Positions 27,306-36,328 of a stretch of DNA of 64,000 nucleotides are shown one piece after another; the first letter of the stretch is position 1; every line of letters starts with the position of its first letter. The position numbers and the translations under genes were made by a program. Below the pieces are notes generated by a model. It saw nothing but the letters and a program-made list of their open reading frames with translations. It did not search any database and was not told where the DNA came from. This stretch comes from Qipengyuania flava (GTDB lineage: Bacteria; Pseudomonadota; Alphaproteobacteria; Sphingomonadales; Sphingomonadaceae). Location: NCBI RefSeq assembly GCF_011762005.1, contig NZ_JAASQU010000001.1, positions 1,171,974 to 1,235,973 of the forward strand, given 5' to 3'.

Positions 27306-29071
27306 TTGTTCGCCTCCGGGATCAGCGGCTTGAGATCGGTAATGTCGACGTCGCGCGTGTCGTCGGGACGCACGCCGATCAGCGGGCCGATGCGCGGGAC
27401 CAGTCGCCCGACGATCGGCGCCGCATTCCAGGCGGCGGTGCGCTGATACGAGCTTGCGAGCGTCCCACGCGGTTCATCGAGCATGGCAATCACGACATAG
27501 CGGGGCCGATCCATCGGGAAGGCGGCCGCAAAGGTCGAGACCAGCGCGGTCTTGCGATAGCCGGCGCTCCCGCCCGGCTTTTCGGCCGAACCGGTCTTGC
27601 CGCCGACACGGTAGCCGGGTGCATCGGCATTCTTTCCGGTGCCGTAGACCGCGATCGCCCGAAGCAACTGGCGCATGCGGCTCGACGTCGAGGCCTTGAA
27701 CACGCGGCGTCCCTTCGGCGCTTCACCCGGCCCGAGCTTTTTCAGCGTGGCCGGACGCCAGATCCCGCCGTTGACCATCGCTGCATAGGCGCTGGCGAGA
27801 TGCAGCGGGGTCACGGCGATGCCATGGCCGTAACCGACCGTCATCGAGCGCAGGCGCGGCCATTTCTCGCCCGGCCAGATCGGGAAGCCCTTGGCGGGCA
27901 ATTCGATATAGGGCCGCTCGTTCATGCCGAGGTCGATCATCGTGCGGCGCATGCGTTCGGGGCCGAGTTCGTCGGCAACACGCGCGGTCACGGTATTGGA
28001 CGAGTGGATCAGCGCTTCGACCACATTGAGGTCCGCGCCCATCGAGTGGCTGTCCTTGATGCTGAAGCGCCCGACCTTGACCGGGCTCGCGTCCCATCGG
28101 CGACCGAGATTGCGCACCACCCCCGCGTCGATCGCGGCAGCGACCGACAGCGGCTTGAAGGTCGAGCCAAGTTCGTAGACCTGGTTGGTCACCCGATTGA
28201 ACATCAGTTTCTGACCGCGCGCATCGATCTTGTTGGGATCGAATTCGGGCAGCGAGGCAAGCGCAAGCACTTCGCCCGTGTCGACGTCGAGCACGATCCC
28301 CGCACCGCCCTGCGCCTGCACCAGCTTCATCCCGCGACGCAGTTCGTCCTCGAGTGCGCCCTGCACGCGGGAATCGATCGATAGCGAGACCGGCGTGCCG
28401 CGCGTGTTCGGGTCGGAGAGATGCTTGTCGAGCACCTGCTCCATGCCCACCCGGCCCTTGCCATCGGCGGCAACGTAACCGAGCACATGCGCGGCCATCG
28501 ATCCCTGCGGATAATGCCGGTCATTTTCCATCGGCATTTCCAGCGCCAGCTCGCCGATCTCCTGCACGCGATTGGCTTCCTCGGGAAGCACGCGGCGACG
28601 GATGTAGCCCTGTTTTCCGGCGGCGAATTGTGCGGCAACCCGCTTCTCGTCGAGATCGGGGAAAATTGCCTTGAGCCGCGCGGCAACCTCTTCGGGTTCA
28701 CTCACCAGCGGCGTGCCGTCTTCACCCAGCGCGGTGGGATTGAACCACAGCGCATAGGCGGGGAAGGCCCGGGCCAGCGGAACGCCGTTGCGATCGGCAA
28801 TCTCGCCCCGCGGCGGCAGCAGCGCCTCCTCGAGCGAGGTGCCGCGAGCGCCATGGTCGGATGCGCCGAGATAGGCGATCCGCACCAGCGCGAGCAGCGC
28901 CACAAAGGCGAAGCCCAGGGCGATCCACAGCACACGCCAGCGCGCGAGGGTGAGCGATTCCTGACGAATGTTGACCAGTTGCACGCGCCCGGACGCAAGC
29001 GCCATGCTCACCGCACCATGCCCACTCCTGCCCGCTGCGATCGCGGGACCGAAGCCGGAGAAGGCGTTCAC
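27302..29071 (-). CDS. ftsI: septal penicillin-binding protein FtsI (PBP3)
   Basis: Transpeptidase that cross-links septal peptidoglycan. 589 residues: cytoplasmic N-terminus of about 45, one membrane helix near 46-68, PBP-dimer pedestal with PRGEIADRNGVPLA, and transpeptidase domain with the STFK box at 303-306, SSNT at 357-360 and KTGS at 492-495. GTG start at 29071 overlaps the ftsL stop; a later in-frame ATG at residue 23 is possible. Works with FtsW further down the operon. Confidence 0.96.
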   Translation of the reverse strand: MNAFSGFGPAIAAGRSGHGAVSMALASGRVQLVNIRQESLTLARWRVLWIALGFAFVALLALVRIAYLGASDHGARGTSLEEALLPPRGEIADRNGVPLARAFPAYALWFNPTALGEDGTPLVSEPEEVAARLKAIFPDLDEKRVAAQFAAGKQGYIRRRVLPEEANRVQEIGELALEMPMENDRHYPQGSMAAHVLGYVAADGKGRVGMEQVLDKHLSDPNTRGTPVSLSIDSRVQGALEDELRRGMKLVQAQGGAGIVLDVDTGEVLALASLPEFDPNKIDARGQKLMFNRVTNQVYELGSTFKPLSVAAAIDAGVVRNLGRRWDASPVKVGRFSIKDSHSMGADLNVVEALIHSSNTVTARVADELGPERMRRTMIDLGMNERPYIELPAKGFPIWPGEKWPRLRSMTVGYGHGIAVTPLHLASAYAAMVNGGIWRPATLKKLGPGEAPKGRRVFKASTSSRMRQLLRAIAVYGTGKNADAPGYRVGGKTGSAEKPGGSAGYRKTALVSTFAAAFPMDRPRYVVIAMLDEPRGTLASSYQRTAAWNAAPIVGRLVPRIGPLIGVRPDDTRDVDITDLKPLIPEANK

Positions 29072-29568
29072 TGGCTCACCTCGGCGACGCCCGCCATGCC
29101 GACCGCGGGGCTGGCCAGTCGTTCGGCGAGACCGCTGGCGGTCACGACATCGCGGCCATCGACAGGCGTTGCGTTATCCGCCTCGCCCTCGATCCATTCG
29201 GCGAACAAGCCTTCGCTTTCGCGCGCGGGCCGGTTGAGCGCGACACGTACGGGCGACGGGGCATCGACGCCGCGCGGAGTACCGAGCGCGGCAAGCTGCC
29301 GTTCGCTCTCGAGATACTGGTCGGCGCGCGGCGCGGAATAGCCGAACTCGACCGCGTTCCAGTTGGACAGTTGCTGCTGGCTTGCGCGGGTCTCGAACTC
29401 GGTTTCGAGCATCAGCTTGGCCTGCTGCGCGGCAATGATCCGACGTTCGGCGAGACGCACATCGCTTTTGACCGCGTTGACCTTGAAAGTCAGAGCGAGA
29501 AGCAAGGCGAAACAGATCGCCAGCACCAAAGCCCAGCCGATCTGCCGGATACGCGAACCGCCCACCAT
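29068..29568 (-). CDS. ftsL: FtsL-like cell division protein
   Basis: 166 residues with one membrane helix at about 10-32, then a short coiled-coil-like stretch (SDVRLAERRIIAAQQAKLML). Position between rsmH and ftsI is the canonical ftsL slot; sequence identity of FtsL proteins is always low, so position carries most of the weight. The C-terminal 80 residues, rich in Pro/Ala/Glu, are longer than in E. coli FtsL. ATG 29568 overlaps the rsmH stop as TGATG; a GTG one codon upstream is an alternative. Confidence 0.82.
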   Translation of the reverse strand: MVGGSRIRQIGWALVLAICFALLLALTFKVNAVKSDVRLAERRIIAAQQAKLMLETEFETRASQQQLSNWNAVEFGYSAPRADQYLESERQLAALGTPRGVDAPSPVRVALNRPARESEGLFAEWIEGEADNATPVDGRDVVTASGLAERLASPAVGMAGVAEVSQ

Positions 29569-30506
29569 CACGCGGCCTCCCGCGCGGGCGTGGCCGTGCG
29601 TGTCGCATGGCGCAGAACCGACGAGCGTGCGCGCGGATTGCGTTCCAGTTCTGCCTCGCCCGGCTTGATCGCCTTGCTGACCTGCGAAAAGACCGGATCG
29701 TCCTGCGCCGCCAAAGGGACGTGACGCGAAGCGCTCGGGGTTGAGGATGCCTCGCGCAGGAAGCGCTTGACGATCCGGTCTTCGAGGCTGTGGAAGCTGA
29801 CCACCGCAAGGCGGCCCCCTTCACGCAGCAGGCTTTCGGCGGCCGACAGCCCTGCGGACAGTTCGTCGAGCTCGCCGTTCACATGGATGCGCACGGCCTG
29901 GAAGGTACGCGTGGCCGGGTCCTTCTTGTCGTGCGGTTTATGGCCCAATGCCCTGCGCACGATGCGTGCGAGTTCGCCGGTCGTCTCGAGCGGGCGCGCT
30001 GCCACGATCGCGCGCGCCACGCGGCGCGACTGACGTTCCTCGCCATAGGTATAGAGCACATCGGCGATGGCTTTTTCATCGGCCGTGTTGAGGAAATCGG
30101 CAGCACTGGCGCCATCCTGGCTCATCCGCATGTCGAGCGGACCGTCGGCAGAGAAGGCGAAACCGCGATGCGCCTGGTCGAGCTGCATCGAGGACACGCC
30201 GATATCCATTACCACGCCATCGACCCGCGCAAGGCCAACCGACGTCATGACGTCAAGCATCTCGGAGAAGCGATGCGGGTGGAGGACGAGGCGCGGCGGG
30301 CTTTCCTGGGTTTCCGCCCAGCGCTGCCCTGCGGCGATGGCGTCGGGATCGCGGTCGAACGCATGCACCGTGGCGCCGCGATCGAGCAAGGCGCGCGTAT
30401 ATCCGCCCGCGCCGAAGGTCGCATCGATAACGACGTCGCCCGGCTGCGGGTCAAGCGCAGCGATGACCTCTTCGAGGAGGACGGGAACATGCGGAGCGGC
30501 GCTCAT
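29568..30506 (-). CDS. rsmH: 16S rRNA (cytosine(1402)-N4)-methyltransferase
   Basis: SAM-dependent methylation of C1402 in 16S rRNA. 312 residues. [15 protein letters not shown] start, SAM site [37 protein letters not shown], and ALRRALGHK-like and [15 protein letters not shown] regions. The last 20 residues contain the usual [14 protein letters not shown] 30506 overlaps the mraZ stop by ATGA. Confidence 0.96.
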   Translation of the reverse strand: MSAAPHVPVLLEEVIAALDPQPGDVVIDATFGAGGYTRALLDRGATVHAFDRDPDAIAAGQRWAETQESPPRLVLHPHRFSEMLDVMTSVGLARVDGVVMDIGVSSMQLDQAHRGFAFSADGPLDMRMSQDGASAADFLNTADEKAIADVLYTYGEERQSRRVARAIVAARPLETTGELARIVRRALGHKPHDKKDPATRTFQAVRIHVNGELDELSAGLSAAESLLREGGRLAVVSFHSLEDRIVKRFLREASSTPSASRHVPLAAQDDPVFSQVSKAIKPGEAELERNPRARSSVLRHATRTATPAREAA

Positions 30507-30988
30507 TTGCCCCTCGCCTTCGCATCGGCGAGGAAACTGTCGCAGGCCGCCTTCGCGCCCGCCCAGTCGTCACCCATCTGCGCCAGTTCGGCAGGGTTCC
30601 ACAGTGTGAAGAAGCGTCCGCCACCCTGGAAGTACAGGCCGTCTTCGATCTTGCCGAGCAAGCGCAAGTGATCGGGCATGACGAAGCGCCCGCTGTCGTC
30701 GAAGGGCATTTCCTGGAAGCCGAATAGCTGGCTCGATCGCGTGTCGCGGTCGAATTCCTTGCCCAGTCGCACCGCGAGCTCTTCCTCGCGATCGAGCTGG
30801 GCTTCGAGTTCAGGTTTGCGCGAGAGGCCGAAGCCGACGAGGCAGTTCCAGCTGGTATGCTTGGACAGGCACAGGACACGACCGTCGCTGCTCTCCTTCA
30901 CCGCCTTGCGAAAGAGGGGCGGAAGCACAAAGCGGCCCTTATCGCCCGCGGGCGAATAGGCCTGACCACTGTACCCTCCAAAAGACAC
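30503..30988 (-). CDS. mraZ: transcriptional regulator MraZ
   Basis: DNA-binding protein that controls the division cluster, typically repressing its own promoter. 161 residues with two AbrB-like repeats, each with the DxGR core: DKGRFVLPP near 20 and [12 protein letters not shown] near 100. The start is a GTG at 30988 with GAGG upstream. First gene of the cluster. The DNA in front contains two phased arrays of CGGGA(A/T), consistent with MraZ operators, which in E. coli are TGGG repeats with 10-base spacing. Confidence 0.94.
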   Translation of the reverse strand: MSFGGYSGQAYSPAGDKGRFVLPPLFRKAVKESSDGRVLCLSKHTSWNCLVGFGLSRKPELEAQLDREEELAVRLGKEFDRDTRSSQLFGFQEMPFDDSGRFVMPDHLRLLGKIEDGLYFQGGGRFFTLWNPAELAQMGDDWAGAKAACDSFLADAKARGK

Positions 30989-31128
30989 TTGCCCCGAACC
31001 TCGAATGCGGTTTCGCTTACCTCCTCACCGCACAGGACCACCCACTCGCCCAGCCGATAGGGCGAGCCGCCCCGCCTGCCGGCAGCGCGCGCAGTGACAG
31101 TCCTTGTCCGATGTGATGCCGGTTTATC

Positions 31129-31175
31129 GCGGGCATCGCGGGGATGAAAGGGAAAATTGCGGGAATTTACGGGAT
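31129..31175 (+). repeat. proximal phased MraZ-box array
   Basis: Five GGG cores on the plus strand at 31131, 31141, 31150, 31161 and 31171, that is every 9-11 bases, mostly as CGGGA(A/T). One helical turn per unit matches the MraZ box arrangement. Orientation is opposite to the distal array. Confidence 0.6.
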
Positions 31176-31271
31176 AAGTCCGTAAGCAATTGTATTTTAA
31201 ATATTATTTTAGAAGACGCGAACTCGAAACTCCTGCTAAACTGTTAAGGAAGCGCCTGGAAAACGGGGAGA

Positions 31272-31331
31272 ATCCCGTAGCGGATTCGGGCGATCCCGGG
31301 ATTTCCCGGGTCCCATCCCGTATTATCCCGC
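31272..31331 (-). repeat. distal phased MraZ-box array
   Basis: On the mraZ sense (minus) strand CGGGA(A/T) recurs with cores at 31327, 31317, 31305 and 31295 (spacing 10, 12, 10) and again at 31274, 21 bases on. Same motif as the proximal array but facing it. In E. coli the MraZ boxes lie on the sense strand in this orientation. Confidence 0.58.
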
Positions 31332-31347
31332 ACGGCGTGGCAAAGCG

Positions 31348-32106
31348 CTATTTCCCGGAGAGCAGCGTGGCCAAGGTCTGCCAAAGGGCAGCCCGGCGCT
31401 CGGGCGGCGGAGGGGCGTCGCCCTCCCAATCGAATACCGCCGCATCGGCGATGACGAGAACATGGCCGTCCCCTATGGCGCAGCGTGCAGCCAAACGGTC
31501 GGCATAAAGAGTGCAGTCGCCTGCGGCAGGCGCGGGCGCCAGTTGCAAGCGTCCGGCAAGACGAACCGGAATGTCCACGCCATTCAACGCGACCGATTGC
31601 TCCTCTGCCGGTTGCGCATCATCGAAGGTAAGCGTCAGCCCCCAGTGATCGAGGATGGGCGACAACAGCACGACATCCTGCGGTCTCCGCCGATCCCCAA
31701 TGGGGTAATGAGAGTGCCTGGTGAGCATCGGGTCGGCGAAGATGACCGCGCGACCACCTTTGCGAACCCAGGCATCGAAGGCCATGTTCTCGGAGGGTGC
31801 AAGAGCGCGCGGCTGAGCGAGCACGACGCGCTTCAGCCCGGCAAGCGCTTCTGCCTCGAGCGTATCGAGCGGCACCATCGTCAGGCGCGTCTCCATTTCC
31901 TCCCGCACCCAGTCGGGCTTCGCCGATCCATCGAGCATGGCGCCGAACGCGCCCTCACCCCAATAGATCGGCAGGGTCGAGAAGAACCCGACATCGGGCT
32001 TGGGACCCGCGGGCTCATCCCCCGCCGGGACAGCTGAACACGCTGCAGCGCCCAGCGCCAGCGTCAGAGCTGCGACGAACGCGTCAATTGGGCGCGGGAA
32101 GCGCAT
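31348..32106 (-). CDS. putative lipoprotein with GldG/DUF4350-like domain
   Basis: 252 residues. N-terminal signal with a possible lipobox at GAAAC (weak, Ala at -3). The mature part includes VGFFSTLPIYWGEG, then AFDAWVRKGGRAVIFADPML and VVLLSPILDHWGLTLTF, the pattern of GldG/IFT52-like modules that accompany ABC transporters; no transporter gene is adjacent. Start ATG 32106 overlaps the end of the upstream gene by 23 bases, suggesting co-transcription. A longer Arg/Pro-rich N-terminal extension is a frame shadow of that gene. Function unknown. Confidence 0.68.
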   Translation of the reverse strand: MRFPRPIDAFVAALTLALGAAACSAVPAGDEPAGPKPDVGFFSTLPIYWGEGAFGAMLDGSAKPDWVREEMETRLTMVPLDTLEAEALAGLKRVVLAQPRALAPSENMAFDAWVRKGGRAVIFADPMLTRHSHYPIGDRRRPQDVVLLSPILDHWGLTLTFDDAQPAEEQSVALNGVDIPVRLAGRLQLAPAPAAGDCTLYADRLAARCAIGDGHVLVIADAAVFDWEGDAPPPPERRAALWQTLATLLSGK

Positions 32107-32452
32107 CGCCCTCGCCCATCGGTCCGGCCGTCGGCGTTGCAGACGGCGTCGCGGTCGGTTGCGCGGGCAGGTCGGGGACCACACCCGCTTCGACCAGAGG
32201 ATCGTTCTGCGGGGGCGCCTGAGTGGGCTCGGTGGTCGGAGCGGCCGCGGGAACCGTTGTCGCATCGGTCTCGGCCGCGCGGTCCTGGATGATGCTTGCC
32301 AAGCCGACGAGGAGGATCATCATCACGATCCCCGTAATGCCGATCTGCAACCGCTGCATCGTGCGTTCGCGCCGCGCATCGTTGCCGGGTACGTCGGGCA
32401 GTTCGCCCACCGGCGGCTTGCGGCTCATGTCGAAGAATTGATGCACCCGCAT
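32084..32452 (-). CDS. membrane-anchored Pro/Thr/Ala-rich protein, unknown
   Basis: About 122 residues: basic cytoplasmic N-terminus (RKPPVGELPDVPGNDARRER), one membrane helix with ITGIVMMILLVGLASII, then a low-complexity Thr/Pro/Ala tail of some 60 residues, probably extended in the periplasm. Starts at 32452 and 32428 (MSRKPPVGEL) are both possible and neither has a clear ribosome site. Overlaps the GldG-like gene, which suggests that the two act together. No family recognised. Confidence 0.6.
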   Translation of the reverse strand: MRVHQFFDMSRKPPVGELPDVPGNDARRERTMQRLQIGITGIVMMILLVGLASIIQDRAAETDATTVPAAAPTTEPTQAPPQNDPLVEAGVVPDLPAQPTATPSATPTAGPMGEGDALPAPN

Positions 32453-32477
32453 AAGCCTAGGCACGCTTGCTCAGCAG

Positions 32478-33494
32478 TCAATCGCCCGATTGCAACCAAT
32501 CGAACACCGGCAGTCCATTGGCCTTAAGCCATTCGGGATTGTACAGCGTCGAAAGGTAGCGGAAGCCCGTGTCGCACAGGATCGTGGCGACCCGCGGGTT
32601 GTCGCGCCCCTCGGCGACCAATTGCTTGCCCAGTGCGACCGCACCGGCAACGTTGATGCCCGAAGACAGACCCAGACTGAGCCCTTCCTCGCGCAGCAGG
32701 CGTTCGACCCAAGACAGACCTTCTTCGTCCGAAACCCGGAATTGCGTATCGATCGGCGCGCCTTCGAGATTACCGGTTATGCGCCCCTGCCCGATGCCTT
32801 CGGCCACGGAAGACCCTTCGGCCTTCAATTCGCCATGCGCGAAGTAATTGTACAGCGCCGCACCGTGCGGATCGGTGAGTGCGATGGTAACGTTCTCGTC
32901 GAATTCCTTGAGGCCCATCCCGACCCCGGCGATCGTCCCGCCGGTTCCGGCGGCGCAGGTAAACCCGTCGATCCGCCCTTCGAGCTGTTCCCACAGTTCC
33001 TTCGCCGTGGTCTCGATATGCGCCTTGCGGTTGGCGGTATTGTCGAACTGGCCGGCCCAGATCGCCCCGTCGATTTCCTCAGCCATCCGGCGCGAGACGT
33101 GCTGGAAATGGTTGCAATCGGCATATTTGGTAGGCGGCACTGTAACCAATTCCGCGCCCAGTGCGCGGATGGTCTGCATCTTTTCCTGCGACTGGTTGTC
33201 GGGCATTACGATGATCGTGCGATAGCCCAGCGCATTCGCGACCAGCGCAATGCCGATCCCGGTGTTGCCGGCCGTGCCCTCGACCACCGTGCCTCCTGCC
33301 TTGAGCTCGCCCCGCGCTTCGGCATCACGAATGATGTAGAGCGCGGCGCGGTCCTTTACCGAGGCACCGGGATTGGTGAATTCACACTTGCCATAGATGT
33401 CGCAGCCGGCTTCCGCGCTGGGTCCCTCGAGGCGAACCAGCGGCGTATTGCCGATGAGGTCGAGCGTATGCTCGCGTACGGGAATTGAAGTCAT
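32478..33494 (-). CDS. cysK: cysteine synthase (O-acetylserine sulfhydrylase)
   Basis: PLP enzyme making cysteine from O-acetylserine and sulfide. 338 residues, fold type II. DLIGNTPLVRLEGPS at the N-terminus, PLP lysine in NPGASVKDRAALYII, phosphate loop GTAGNTGIGIAL, TGGTIAGVGMGLKE, and SSGINVAGAVALGK. The GTAGNTG form and C-terminus RYLSTLYNPEWLK place it in the CysK-like group rather than cystathionine beta-synthase. The ATG at 33494 is used; an upstream in-frame start is possible but less likely. Confidence 0.92.
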   Translation of the reverse strand: MTSIPVREHTLDLIGNTPLVRLEGPSAEAGCDIYGKCEFTNPGASVKDRAALYIIRDAEARGELKAGGTVVEGTAGNTGIGIALVANALGYRTIIVMPDNQSQEKMQTIRALGAELVTVPPTKYADCNHFQHVSRRMAEEIDGAIWAGQFDNTANRKAHIETTAKELWEQLEGRIDGFTCAAGTGGTIAGVGMGLKEFDENVTIALTDPHGAALYNYFAHGELKAEGSSVAEGIGQGRITGNLEGAPIDTQFRVSDEEGLSWVERLLREEGLSLGLSSGINVAGAVALGKQLVAEGRDNPRVATILCDTGFRYLSTLYNPEWLKANGLPVFDWLQSGD

Positions 33495-33536
33495 GCTGGG
33501 CGAGTTAGGCGGTGCGAGCCCAACCCGCAAACAACA

Positions 33537-33854
33537 TCAATCTTCAGGCGCGATAGTAACCTTCAGCCCGTCCAGTTCGGGGGTAAAGGGAATCTGGCAC
33601 GACAGGCGCGAGGTCGGCTGGCGATGATCGGTCGATTCCAGCAGATCGTCCTCGTCTTCGGTCATTTCGGGCAGCTTGTCGGAATAGGCCGCATCGACAT
33701 GGACATGGCAGGTCGCGCACGAACAGCAACCGCCGCACAGCGCCAGCAGCTCGTCGAAACCATTGTCGCGGATCGCTTCCATCACGGTGAGGCCGTCGGC
33801 GACGTCGATTTCGCTGGTTTCGCCTTCACGAGTGGTCACGATCAGTTTGGGCAT
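33537..33854 (-). CDS. 2Fe-2S ferredoxin, adrenodoxin type
   Basis: 105 residues. Cluster ligands in [10 protein letters not shown] (Cys-x5-Cys-x2-Cys) and a fourth cysteine in SRLSCQI, with the beta-grasp fold around them; the acidic [11 protein letters not shown] stretch is the partner-binding helix. The pattern is that of ferredoxins that feed electrons to P450s or Fe-S cluster assembly. Neither system is next to it, so the partner is unknown. ATG 33854. Confidence 0.92.
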   Translation of the reverse strand: MPKLIVTTREGETSEIDVADGLTVMEAIRDNGFDELLALCGGCCSCATCHVHVDAAYSDKLPEMTEDEDDLLESTDHRQPTSRLSCQIPFTPELDGLKVTIAPED

Positions 33855-33944
33855 TGCGTCTATCCTCGGTTGCAAAGGGCCACTGGCCGACCCTATGCGA
33901 GCGGCTGCTATTCAATCGTGACCGGGAAGGCAAGCGCACTCGCC

Positions 33945-34562
33945 ATGGGTCTGTCCAATGCACAGCTACGCGACCACCTCGATGCGGTGGCGGCCGAGGA
34001 CCCCGTGGTCGCCGGAGCGCTCGAGCGGTGCGGCTATCCTGAGGAGCGGATCCGGCCGACGGGCTACCGCACGCTGCTGCGCACGATCGTCGGCCAGCAG
34101 GTCAGCGTTGCTTCCGCCGATGCGGTCTGGGGAAAACTCGAAGCCGAACTCGGCGAAGATATGCAGGCTGAGGAATTGCTCGCCCGCGATTTCGATACGC
34201 TGCGCGCATGCGGGCTTTCGCGGCAGAAACAGGGTTATGCTCGCAGCTTATGCGAACTGGTCACCAGCAATGAACTGGACCTCGCCAGCCTGCCCGCGGA
34301 CGATGAAGAGGCCATTGCCGAACTCGTACGCATCAAGGGCATCGGTCGCTGGTCGGCGGAGATCTATCTCCTGTTCGCCGAGGGACGCCCTGATATCTGG
34401 CCGGCAGGAGACCTCGCGGTGCAGGAAGCCGTCGGCCGGATGCTGACGCTGTCCGCGCGGCCGAGCGAAAAGGAAACGCGCGAGATCGGGGCACGCTGGC
34501 AGCCCCATCGCGGGGCCATGGCGATTTTCACCTGGCATGCCTATACAAATGCAGCGCTGTGA
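33945..34562 (+). CDS. DNA-3-methyladenine glycosylase, AlkA type (HhH-GPD)
   Basis: Base-excision repair glycosylase removing alkylated purines. 205 residues: LLRTIVGQQVSVASADAVW, helix-hairpin-helix LVRIKGIGRWSAEIYLLFA and catalytic Asp in WPAGDLAVQEAVGRML. The N-terminal TBP-like domain of E. coli AlkA is absent, as in many short bacterial members. Divergent from the ferredoxin gene; an SDR gene follows after 22 bases. Confidence 0.92.
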   Translation: MGLSNAQLRDHLDAVAAEDPVVAGALERCGYPEERIRPTGYRTLLRTIVGQQVSVASADAVWGKLEAELGEDMQAEELLARDFDTLRACGLSRQKQGYARSLCELVTSNELDLASLPADDEEAIAELVRIKGIGRWSAEIYLLFAEGRPDIWPAGDLAVQEAVGRMLTLSARPSEKETREIGARWQPHRGAMAIFTWHAYTNAAL

Positions 34563-34584
34563 TGCGCGAACGGGAGGGAATTCG

Positions 34585-35391
34585 ATGAGCGATCGCAAGG
34601 CGATTTACATTACCGGCGGCGGATCGGGGATCGGCCGGGCCGTGGCACTGCACTTCGCCGAACGCGGCTGGTTCGTTGGCCTCGGCGATATCGACAAGAC
34701 GGGATTGCACGAAACCGCCGAACTGATCGGCAATGGCTTCGTCTATACGCATCTGCACGACGTGCGCGACCGCACCGCGTGGGACGAAGCGCTCGAGGCG
34801 TTCTCGGTCGCGACCGGCGGCCGCATCGATGTCCTGTTCAACAACGCCGGTATCCCGCTGGGCGGATCGCTGATCGAGAACAGTCCGGAAGAAATAGAGC
34901 GCTGTCTCGACATCAACCTCAAGGGCGTGCTGTTCGGCGCGCAGGCGGCCTACCCCTATCTGCAGAAGACGGCGCCCGGGTCGTGCCTGCTCAACACTGC
35001 GAGCGCTGCCGGCATCTATGGAACGCCCGGCGCCAGCGTCTACTCGGCGACCAAATTCGGCGTTCGCGCCATAACCGAAAGCCTCGATGGCGAATGGGCG
35101 GCTGACGGGATCGATGTGCGTTCGCTCATGCCCAGCTTCATCGACACGCCGCTGCTCGATCACAATCCCAACGCCCGGTCGAACGAAGGCATCCGCCAGC
35201 GCGTGACCGATTCCGGCCTCGAGATCACGCCGGTGGGCGACGTGGCGGCGGCGGCATGGGCCGCGGTGCATGGCGAAAGGCTGCACACCACCGTCGGCAA
35301 GACCGCCAAACGCATGGCCTTTGCCGCGCGGTGGTTGCCGGGTCGGGTGCGCAAGGGAACCCGCGCTGGCGGGCGTCCGATGGGCCGGTAA
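34585..35391 (+). CDS. short-chain dehydrogenase/reductase
   Basis: 268 residues, classical SDR. Cofactor site ITGGGSGIGRAVALHF, NNAG at about 90 (VLFNNAGIPLGG), catalytic Ser in LLNTASAAGIYG, and Tyr/Lys in YSATKFG. The Asp in LGDIDK after strand 2 favours NAD over NADP. GGGAGGG precedes ATG 34585. Substrate unknown; the C-terminus extends with a basic stretch RVRKGTRAGGRPMGR. Convergent with the next gene. Confidence 0.9.
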   Translation: MSDRKAIYITGGGSGIGRAVALHFAERGWFVGLGDIDKTGLHETAELIGNGFVYTHLHDVRDRTAWDEALEAFSVATGGRIDVLFNNAGIPLGGSLIENSPEEIERCLDINLKGVLFGAQAAYPYLQKTAPGSCLLNTASAAGIYGTPGASVYSATKFGVRAITESLDGEWAADGIDVRSLMPSFIDTPLLDHNPNARSNEGIRQRVTDSGLEITPVGDVAAAAWAAVHGERLHTTVGKTAKRMAFAARWLPGRVRKGTRAGGRPMGR

Positions 35392-35394
35392 GTC

Positions 35395-35688
35395 CTAGCC
35401 GAGCAGCGCGTCGATCTTGCGCGCCATCTTCACGTCGCGCAGCGAGAGACCACCTGCATCATGCGTGGTCAGCGTGATCTCGACACGATTGTAGACATTG
35501 GACCATTCGGGGTGATGATCGCGCGTTTCCGCGATCAATGCCACGCGTGTCATGAAGGCGAACGCTTCGGAGAAATCGGCAAATTCGAACTTGCGTTCGA
35601 TCGCATCGCCGTCGCGGCACAGGCTCCATTGGGGCAGTGCGCTCAACCAGCTCTTGCGGTCTTCCTCGCTTAGCTGTTCGACGGTCAT
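35395..35688 (-). CDS. phhB: 4a-hydroxytetrahydrobiopterin dehydratase (PCD/DCoH)
   Basis: 97 residues, the standard size. Dehydrates pterin-4a-carbinolamine in tetrahydrobiopterin or molybdopterin recycling. Signature [19 protein letters not shown] followed by [15 protein letters not shown] 35688 with a plain upstream; a longer in-frame N-terminus overlaps the promoter of ccmA and is rejected. No phenylalanine hydroxylase gene nearby, so pathway assignment is open. Confidence 0.92.
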   Translation of the reverse strand: MTVEQLSEEDRKSWLSALPQWSLCRDGDAIERKFEFADFSEAFAFMTRVALIAETRDHHPEWSNVYNRVEITLTTHDAGGLSLRDVKMARKIDALLG

Positions 35689-35746
35689 GGGTAGCGAATC
35701 TCCTCTAGCTTGTCGCTCGCGCGCCTTTTGCCTATCGCTCCAGCCC

Positions 35747-36328
35747 ATGCAACCTCGCCTCGTCGCAAAGGATCTGGCCTGCCGCCGCGGCGAGCGCTTG
35801 CTCTTCCGCGGGCTCTCCTTCGCCTGCGCACCCGGTGACGCGCTGCTTGTCGCAGGGGCGAACGGGATCGGCAAGTCGAGCCTGATCCGGATGCTTGCCG
35901 GGCTGCTCAGGCCCATAGCGGGATCGGTCGCAAGCGAAGGTGCAATCGGCCTGGTCGATGAACGGCTGGCACTCGATCCGAACCTGCCGCTGGGTCAGGC
36001 GCTGCGTTTCTGGGAACGGCTGGATGATTGCGTGGCCCCGGCGCGCGCGCACGAAATCCTGCAGCTCGAACCGCTGCTCGACGTGCCCGTACGCTATCTC
36101 TCCACGGGGCAGAAGAAACGCGCCGCGCTGGCGCGGCTGCTCAACCGGTCCTGTCCGATCTGGCTGCTCGACGAACCGCTCAACGGGCTCGACACGCAGG
36201 CGCAGGCGAGCTTCGAGGCCCTGATCGCCCAGCATTGCGCGGCCGGGGGCATCGCGCTGGTCGCTTCGCATCAGGGCATCGCCCTGCCCGATCCGGCGCG
36301 TGTCGAATTGGCGGAGTATGCGGCGTGA
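35747..36328 (+). CDS. ccmA: heme exporter ATP-binding protein CcmA
   Basis: ABC ATPase of the CcmABCD complex, which releases holo-CcmE during cytochrome c maturation. 193 residues: Walker [10 protein letters not shown], signature [15 protein letters not shown], Walker [13 protein letters not shown] and His in VASHQG. Length is short but normal for CcmA. Ends with GTGA overlapping ccmB. Divergent from phhB over 58 bases. Confidence 0.93.
   Translation: MQPRLVAKDLACRRGERLLFRGLSFACAPGDALLVAGANGIGKSSLIRMLAGLLRPIAGSVASEGAIGLVDERLALDPNLPLGQALRFWERLDDCVAPARAHEILQLEPLLDVPVRYLSTGQKKRAALARLLNRSCPIWLLDEPLNGLDTQAQASFEALIAQHCAAGGIALVASHQGIALPDPARVELAEYAA

Larger units (their letters stand above)
30989..31347 (-). 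promoter_or_regulatory. mraZ upstream regulatory region (no gene)
   Basis: 359 bases without a coding gene between the GldG-like gene and mraZ. From mraZ outward it holds a leader of about 140 bases, the proximal GGG array (31129-31175), an AT-rich core (31186-31215, dominated by A and T in an otherwise GC-rich region) likely to carry a promoter, and the distal array (31272-31331), which includes two GANTC sites at 31270-31274 and 31283-31287. I could not single out one -35/-10 pair. Confidence 0.7.

Noticed and set aside
31348..32452. GldG-like lipoprotein and Pro/Thr-rich protein as part of an ABC or gliding system
   Set aside because: No ATPase or permease partner is adjacent; neighbours are cysK and the division cluster.
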